Assembly (NCBI GenBank): GCA_905480565.1
Contig: CAJQQW010000280.1
Location: 1-19,513, forward strand
DNA from: an uncultured Halioglobus sp.
GTDB lineage: Bacteria > Pseudomonadota > Gammaproteobacteria > Pseudomonadales > Halieaceae
DNA: 19,513 nucleotides
Direction of reading: 5' to 3'
Within the stretch, counting starts at the first letter, position 1. Each line of letters starts with the position of its first letter. The notes below the pieces were generated by a model. The model worked only from the letters and a program-made list of their open reading frames with translations, was not told where the DNA came from and ran no database searches. This document shows, piece by piece, positions 15,881 to 19,513 of this stretch. The position numbers and the translations under genes were made by a program.

Positions 15881-15900
15881 AATTTCGACTGCGAAACGCT

Positions 15901-16761
15901 ATGACAACTCTTGATTCCAACAGCAAGATACTTGCTCAATTTCTTGCCGATCATCCCAGACTGACAGTGCTCACAGGTGCGGGGATAAGCGCTGCTTCAG
16001 GCATTCCTACCTACAGGGATCAAGCGGGTAACTGGCAATCCCGCACACCGATCCAGCATCAGGATTTTATCCGTGAGAGGAATACAAGGCAGCGCTACTG
16101 GGCTCGCTCCTGGTATGGTTGGCCGCTAATAAGGGATGCCCAGCCCAATGCTGCGCACTTTGCGCTCTTGGCGTTGGAGCGGGCCGGACAAGTCGAGTCG
16201 CTCATAACTCAGAATGTAGATGGTTTACACGCCCGCGCTGGAAGCCAGCTGGCGATCGATTTACACGGCAGGGTCGACCGCGTACGCTGCCTCGATTGTG
16301 CTGCATTTTTCCACCGGCAAGATGTCCAGGAACAACTCGCCGCAGACAACGAATGGCCTGCGATCACGAGTGATACTCCTCGTCCAGATGGCGATTGGGA
16401 TATTCCTGAGCACATCATCAAAGCGGTGCACCTGCCTCAATGCCAAAAATGCGGAGGTACACTGATGCCAGATGTGGTCTTCTTCGGCGGCTCGGTCGCG
16501 CGATCCAAGGTAGCCAAATGCCTTGATGCAGTTGCTGCGAGTAATGCATTGCTGGTCGTAGGCAGCTCACTGACCGTATATTCCGGATTTCGCTTCTGTC
16601 GCCATGCAAATAAGCTTGGAGTCCCCATTGGCATCATAAATACAGGGCCTACCCGAGCCGACAAATTCGCATTAATGTCTATCGCCGACGATGCCGCTAC
16701 CGTGCTGCAATCGACAATAACGCCGCTTACCGCCTCTCCTGATAAATCAGCCGATAAATAG
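15901..16761 (+). CDS. Sir2-family NAD-dependent protein deacylase (SIRT4-like)
   Basis: 286 residues. GAGISAASGIPTYRD (26-40) is the NAD-binding signature, TQNVDGLH (103-110) contacts NAD, and His122 in DLHG is the catalytic base. A Cys4 zinc site is complete: Cys130/Cys133 and Cys181/Cys184. The long insert between the Cys pairs, and VGSSLTVYSGFRFC followed by NTGPTRAD, resemble SIRT4/class II sirtuins more than CobB. Sirtuins remove acyl groups from lysines, producing nicotinamide and O-acyl-ADP-ribose; class II members may prefer other acyl groups or ADP-ribosylate. It is cytoplasmic. It stands alone between a long gap and a convergent globin gene; a weak hairpin with a short T-run lies downstream. 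Confidence 0.94.
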   Translation: MTTLDSNSKILAQFLADHPRLTVLTGAGISAASGIPTYRDQAGNWQSRTPIQHQDFIRERNTRQRYWARSWYGWPLIRDAQPNAAHFALLALERAGQVESLITQNVDGLHARAGSQLAIDLHGRVDRVRCLDCAAFFHRQDVQEQLAADNEWPAITSDTPRPDGDWDIPEHIIKAVHLPQCQKCGGTLMPDVVFFGGSVARSKVAKCLDAVAASNALLVVGSSLTVYSGFRFCRHANKLGVPIGIINTGPTRADKFALMSIADDAATVLQSTITPLTASPDKSADK

Positions 16762-16807
16762 AATTAAATTGATTGCTGAAGTGCGCCACACGGGACATCG
16801 AGAAATG

Positions 16808-16828
16808 GCGGCATTACCGCTACTTTTC
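16808..16828 (+). terminator. Weak terminator-like hairpin after the Sir2 gene
   Basis: GCGG and CCGC pair across a CATTA loop (16808-16820), followed by TACTTTTC. The 4-bp stem makes this a weak candidate. Confidence 0.25.
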
Positions 16829-16941
16829 ATTCTCAAGCGATAGCGATGTCGGAGATTGTCTCAGAAAGGAAAATATATTCGTCATCTCGAGCACCGGAAT
16901 CAATGGTTCACACTTTGATCGAGAATCATATGACCAGCCCT

Positions 16942-16966
16942 TCAGGCGTCGTCTCCGCGCGCCTGA
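16942..16966. terminator. Hairpin between convergent Sir2 and globin genes
   Basis: TCAGGCG and CGCCTGA form a 7-bp inverted repeat with an 11-nt loop, 13 bp beyond the globin stop. No T-run follows on either strand, so the termination role is uncertain. Confidence 0.3.
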
Positions 16967-16979
16967 GACTGACTGCTAT

Positions 16980-17390
16980 CTAACGATTTAGTACGTCATC
17001 CTTGACGCAATTGGCTACAGCCACAATCTCGCTTATGTCGTCTTCAAAGATGGCTAAGTCTCTCAACGTTTCGATAAGATTATCTAGCATCGCGTTGAAA
17101 TGGCCTTCATTGAGTCGCATATGTGAATGTGCAGAATGCATATCTTTCCCGCAATACGTATTAGGACCACCGAACATCATGATGAGAAATTTCTTCTGCT
17201 TTATGGTGTGATTTACTAGGTCAATATTCTCGAAGAAACTACTGATACGCTCGTCGTTCAGAACTTTTCTGTAGAAAATATCCACGGCTTTATCAACTAT
17301 GGTATGTCCACCAATGCGATCGTAGAGGGTCGTTGCAGGATCCGCTTTGCTCTCCTCGATAAATCGCACCGAGGTCTGTTGCGACATCAT
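16980..17390 (-). CDS. Group 1 truncated hemoglobin (2/2 globin)
   Basis: 136 residues. LYDRIGG (22-28), FYRKVLND (39-46) and QKKFLIMMFGGPNTYCGKDM (65-84) follow the group 1 pattern. Tyr40 fits the B10 distal position, Gln65 a distal E-helix residue, and His97 (EGHF) the proximal heme ligand F8. Such proteins bind O2 and often detoxify NO by dioxygenation; some serve in signalling. It is cytoplasmic. The ATG overlaps the stop of the upstream gene (ATGA), and a second ATG follows immediately. There is little ribosome-binding sequence of its own, so translation is probably coupled. No reductase gene is in the window. Confidence 0.93.
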   Translation of the reverse strand: MMSQQTSVRFIEESKADPATTLYDRIGGHTIVDKAVDIFYRKVLNDERISSFFENIDLVNHTIKQKKFLIMMFGGPNTYCGKDMHSAHSHMRLNEGHFNAMLDNLIETLRDLAIFEDDISEIVAVANCVKDDVLNR

Positions 17391-17761
17391 CTCGAGACGA
17401 ATGCACGAGTACGCGGGTTCTTAAAGAAATACTTATCCACCATAACCGCTTTTTGGCAAATAGGCAGATCCATATATAGCGCCGTCTCCCAGGTGCCATT
17501 AGGTCTGTAGCGTCGGTCTCCATAGCCGCTGTGATAGCGCTGACAGTATGCTTTACTCCGCGATCGCTTCTCTACGCACCATTGCACGGCTTCTGCCCTC
17601 TCTGGTGCCAGCAGCTTCTCGCGTGCTTTCATGCATTGACCCATGAGCTTCGCCTTGTCTTGCCTCGTGATTATTTCTGCATTTGCCATTGAACTAGGCA
17701 GCAGAAACACCAGTAACAACAACAGGGCTAATTGCGTTTTTAAGGACATTTTGTAAGTCAT
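17387..17761 (-). CDS. Small exported four-cysteine protein, unknown
   Basis: 124 residues from the ATG at 17761. Residues 1-28 are a signal peptide (MSLKTQLALLLLLVFLL core, cleavage after ANA). The mature part is basic and holds four cysteines, at 43, 62, 73 and 102, enough for two disulfides, plus a Tyr/Arg-rich stretch (YHSGYGDRRYRPNG). No family is recognised. The start was chosen because AAGGTGG sits 7 nt upstream and the signal peptide begins there; an earlier in-frame ATG at 17860 would add 33 residues before the signal and would abut the upstream repeats. The stop overlaps the globin start, making a two-gene operon. A periplasmic protein partnered with a cytoplasmic globin is unusual; its role is unknown. 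Confidence 0.75.
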   Translation of the reverse strand: MTYKMSLKTQLALLLLLVFLLPSSMANAEIITRQDKAKLMGQCMKAREKLLAPERAEAVQWCVEKRSRSKAYCQRYHSGYGDRRYRPNGTWETALYMDLPICQKAVMVDKYFFKNPRTRAFVSR

Positions 17762-17832
17762 GGTCTCGCCACCTTCGACACCGCGTTTCATGGCGTCGGG
17801 CCGATAAACGGCTATTTCTGTCAGATGCCCTA

Positions 17833-17860
17833 ATGCTAGAGGATTGCAACGGTGTAACAA
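17833..17860 (-). promoter_or_regulatory. Predicted promoter of the exported-protein/globin operon
   Basis: On the minus strand TTGTTA (17860-17855), a 16-nt spacer and TAGCAT (17838-17833) match the sigma70 consensus at 4 of 6 positions in each box. The weak match fits a promoter that needs an activator. The tandem repeats begin 3 bp upstream of its -35 box. Confidence 0.35.
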
Positions 17861-17863
17861 TCC

Positions 17864-17908
17864 GTAGAAATACGTTAGGTAGAATTACGGTACGTAGAAT
17901 TACTTAGC
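17864..17908. repeat. Three tandem 15-bp repeats upstream of the globin operon
   Basis: Units start at 17864, 17879 and 17894: GTAGAAATACGTTAG, GTAGAATTACGGTAC and GTAGAATTACTTAGC. The first ten bases are nearly identical, and each contains the small inverted repeat GTA-N4-TAC. The position just upstream of the predicted -35 box suits an activator-binding array. Confidence 0.65.
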
Positions 17909-18455
17909 TCTATCTTTCAGATTTATGCAGAATTGCGGCAGCTACAAACAAAACACCATCTGCTGCGCACTTTTCGGCTAATGTTAGTGGGCGACACCCA
18001 CTGTTCTGTGATTTTTCACACATTTAGCCCGTTTTGGCGGTCTTTACACTCCTGCCTCACATCATGCATTTGGCACGAAGTCCTGGTCTTATTAACGACC
18101 GCAAACCCTGTGTTTATCCCGGCATCAACGTGATACACCGGAAGGAGAAGAGTCCTGGCAACGTGCGGCTATTTGTATATGACTGGACTGGAATAGAATG
18201 CAACTCATCGAATCAGTAATCGTAAAGATTCCCGGCGTCCCGCTGGAACGAACGACACAGCCTATAAGTGAAAGCGAAAATCGTTGCGGCATTAAAGCGC
18301 GGCAGGCTTCATTCAGTGCAACCACGTTTTTTGACTTCACTACCACAACATTTGCGGCCAGCTAACACTCGCTGGGGAATATCTGTATCTTGAAAAAAAT
18401 AGAGAGCGCACCGTAAGAGGTAATTCACGCGTAATCTATAGCTACGTCTGGCGAC

Positions 18456-18491
18456 AAGCGAAAAACCGAAGGCTCGCTTCAATCGGCCGCA
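18456..18491 (-). terminator. Possible terminator after the response regulator
   Basis: Downstream of the stop on the minus strand, GAAG/CTTC pairing around CGAGC is followed by GGTTTTT, and an overlapping AAGCGA/TCGCTT inverted repeat brackets the T-run. The stems are short, so this is a tentative call. Confidence 0.3.
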
Positions 18492-18502
18492 GTGGACCGA
18501 GT

Positions 18503-18877
18503 TTATCCGTAAAGAAACGCTTTTAGGAAATCCAGCTCTTCGCGGACGTCAAACGGCTTGGAAATCACTCGCACAACGTCATGAGACATAAGTTCTTCAC
18601 TGCTTTCATTGTAAAAGCCAGAACATACTGCGGCAGGAATTTTGGTCGGCGCTTCGTTTTTTAGATAACGCAATAGAACGAAACCATCTGAGCCGCGCAT
18701 TCTCAGGTCAGTAATGATCAGATCTACCTCACGATCCTTCAAAACTGCAATTGCACTTTCACCTGAATCGGCCATCACACAGTCCGTATCAATCATTTTA
18801 AGGATTTCCTGCCATATACCTGTCAGGTACTTTTCGTCATCGACGACCAATACAGTCTTTCTGTTGGGGTTATTCAT
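18503..18877 (-). CDS. Single-domain response regulator (CheY-like receiver)
   Basis: 124 residues, a receiver domain only. The acidic pocket is Asp13, Asp14 and Glu15 (VVDDE), the phospho-acceptor is Asp57 (IITDLRM), the switch Ser is Ser86 (CSG), and Lys107 (SKPF) completes the active site. There is no output domain, so it must act through protein partners or a phosphorelay. The start is 9 bp after the kinase stop, and AGGGA overlapping that stop provides the ribosome-binding site. The kinase is therefore its probable phosphate donor. The regulated process cannot be read from the window. Confidence 0.93.
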   Translation of the reverse strand: MNNPNRKTVLVVDDEKYLTGIWQEILKMIDTDCVMADSGESAIAVLKDREVDLIITDLRMRGSDGFVLLRYLKNEAPTKIPAAVCSGFYNESSEELMSHDVVRVISKPFDVREELDFLKAFLYG

Positions 18878-18886
18878 ATCGGTTCC

Positions 18887-19513
18887 CTATGCACTTATCG
18901 GCAGCTTTAATACGAACTGCGTGTTTATAGAGTCCTTTCTATGAATTAATTTTCCATTGTGATGTGACAAGATACTGGAAGATATTGACAAACCCAAACC
19001 GGTCCCTTTCCCCAGCTCCTTGGTAGTAAAAAAAGGGTCGAATATCTTTTCTTCCACATCCTCGGCGATGCCGTGACCACTGTCACTTACACTCAATTCG
19101 ACCAGACCGCCAATTCTTCTGCCAAGAATTTTTATCCAACGCACGTCCGTTTGCATTACCGCGTCGCAAGCGTTGTTTATCAGATTCATCATTACCTGAG
19201 AAATCTGCACCTTCTGACAAACAATATTGATCTCCGGGTCAATCCGACATTCAATATCAATGTTGCTCAAGCGCAGCTTTTCGGCGCATAGACTCATAAT
19301 TTCTTCAATTATTTTCGCCAGACTGTACTCCTGAAAATCATCTCTATCGGGGTCACGGGAGAACGTTTTGAGATTATGAATAATTTCTGAAATCCGGTCC
19401 GTCGTCTCCATCACCTCACGAATATTTTCTTTAAACGCGTCCTTGTCTATCTCCTGTGACTCCAGAACCATCTCCAATAAGCCAAGCTTACCGGAAATAA
19501 TGGCCAACGGATT
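18887..19513 (-). CDS. Sensor histidine kinase, C-terminal part only
   Basis: The frame runs off the right edge of the window; 208 residues are visible. The first residues read NPLAII, the end of an H-box of the type HEINNPLA, so the phospho-acceptor His lies a few residues beyond the edge. The rest of the dimerisation helices follow (ISEIIHNLKTFSRD). The ATPase domain has the N-box NLINNACDAV, the G1 box DSGHGI, the F-box FDPFFTTKELGKGTG and the G2 GLGLSIS. All ATP-binding boxes are intact. NLKTFSR and NNPLA are typical of the class of kinases with PAS or other sensor domains in front, which are not visible here. It precedes and probably phosphorylates the receiver protein. Confidence 0.94.
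   Translation of the reverse strand, partial: NPLAIISGKLGLLEMVLESQEIDKDAFKENIREVMETTDRISEIIHNLKTFSRDPDRDDFQEYSLAKIIEEIMSLCAEKLRLSNIDIECRIDPEINIVCQKVQISQVMMNLINNACDAVMQTDVRWIKILGRRIGGLVELSVSDSGHGIAEDVEEKIFDPFFTTKELGKGTGLGLSISSSILSHHNGKLIHRKDSINTQFVLKLPISA

Larger units (their letters stand above)
14807..15900. other. 1.1-kb stretch with little supported content
   Basis: It holds the predicted P450 promoter (14843-14870), a 14-bp palindrome TTGTCTGCAGACAA at 15105-15118, a possible small cysteine-rich ORF (15476-15703, minus) and the predicted Sir2 promoter at the right end. Other open frames here lack ribosome-binding sites and recognisable domains. Confidence 0.5.
17762..18502. other. Intergenic stretch upstream of the globin operon
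   Basis: The left part holds the predicted globin-operon promoter and three 15-bp tandem repeats. The rest, about 17910-18455, shows only short unconvincing frames on both strands and no recognised RNA. The right end carries a possible terminator of the two-component operon. Confidence 0.5.

Noticed and set aside
15631..15954. 107-codon minus-strand frame overlapping the Sir2 start
   Set aside because: It overlaps the Sir2 5' end and its promoter on the opposite strand and shows no family motif.
1..19513. tRNA, rRNA, CRISPR array, insertion sequence, phage or toxin-antitoxin genes
   Set aside because: I looked for repeats with regular spacers, transposase motifs and terminal inverted repeats, and cloverleaf-like sequences, and saw none that could be supported.

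Overview
The window looks like chromosomal DNA of a Gram-negative, probably marine, gammaproteobacterium. The evidence is a TonB-dependent outer-membrane receptor, three lipoproteins or exported proteins, a DUF3833 lipoprotein and a SIRT4-like bacterial sirtuin, at roughly 50% GC. The taxonomic call is inference from gene content. I see no tRNA, rRNA, CRISPR array, insertion sequence, phage gene or plasmid function.

Left part (1-7750). The 3' part of a YtcJ-type amidohydrolase is followed by a minus-strand TetR regulator and META-domain lipoprotein. A TonB-dependent receptor is divergent from the TetR gene. A 17-bp inverted repeat overlaps the -35 box of a good predicted receptor promoter, which suggests TetR control of uptake. 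An Old Yellow Enzyme-type oxidoreductase converges on the receptor, and a VOC/glyoxalase-fold protein follows on the plus strand.

Middle part (7983-14806). A six-helix membrane protein and a DUF3833 lipoprotein are followed by a 0.7 kb gap. Then comes a plus-strand set: sulfotransferase, DUF1214-type protein (8 bp overlap with the sulfotransferase) and an SDR dehydrogenase. A cytochrome P450 converges on the SDR. An intrinsic terminator for the SDR transcript is built into the last codons of the P450 gene. P450, SDR, OYE, sulfotransferase, amidohydrolase and TonB receptor together suggest uptake and oxidative or conjugative modification of a hydrophobic small molecule such as a steroid, terpenoid or aromatic. 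No gene here fixes the substrate.

Right part (14807-19513). A 1.1 kb stretch with no convincing gene, apart from one possible small cysteine-rich ORF, leads to a SIRT4-like Sir2 deacylase. Next is a minus-strand operon of a small exported four-cysteine protein translationally coupled to a group 1 truncated hemoglobin. Three 15-bp tandem repeats lie just upstream of its predicted promoter. The window ends with a minus-strand two-component pair: a sensor kinase, cut by the window edge inside its H-box, and a single-domain response regulator.

The most interesting points are the sulfotransferase/DUF1214/SDR/P450 module, the operator-promoter overlap at the receptor, and the globin operon with its exported partner and upstream repeats.
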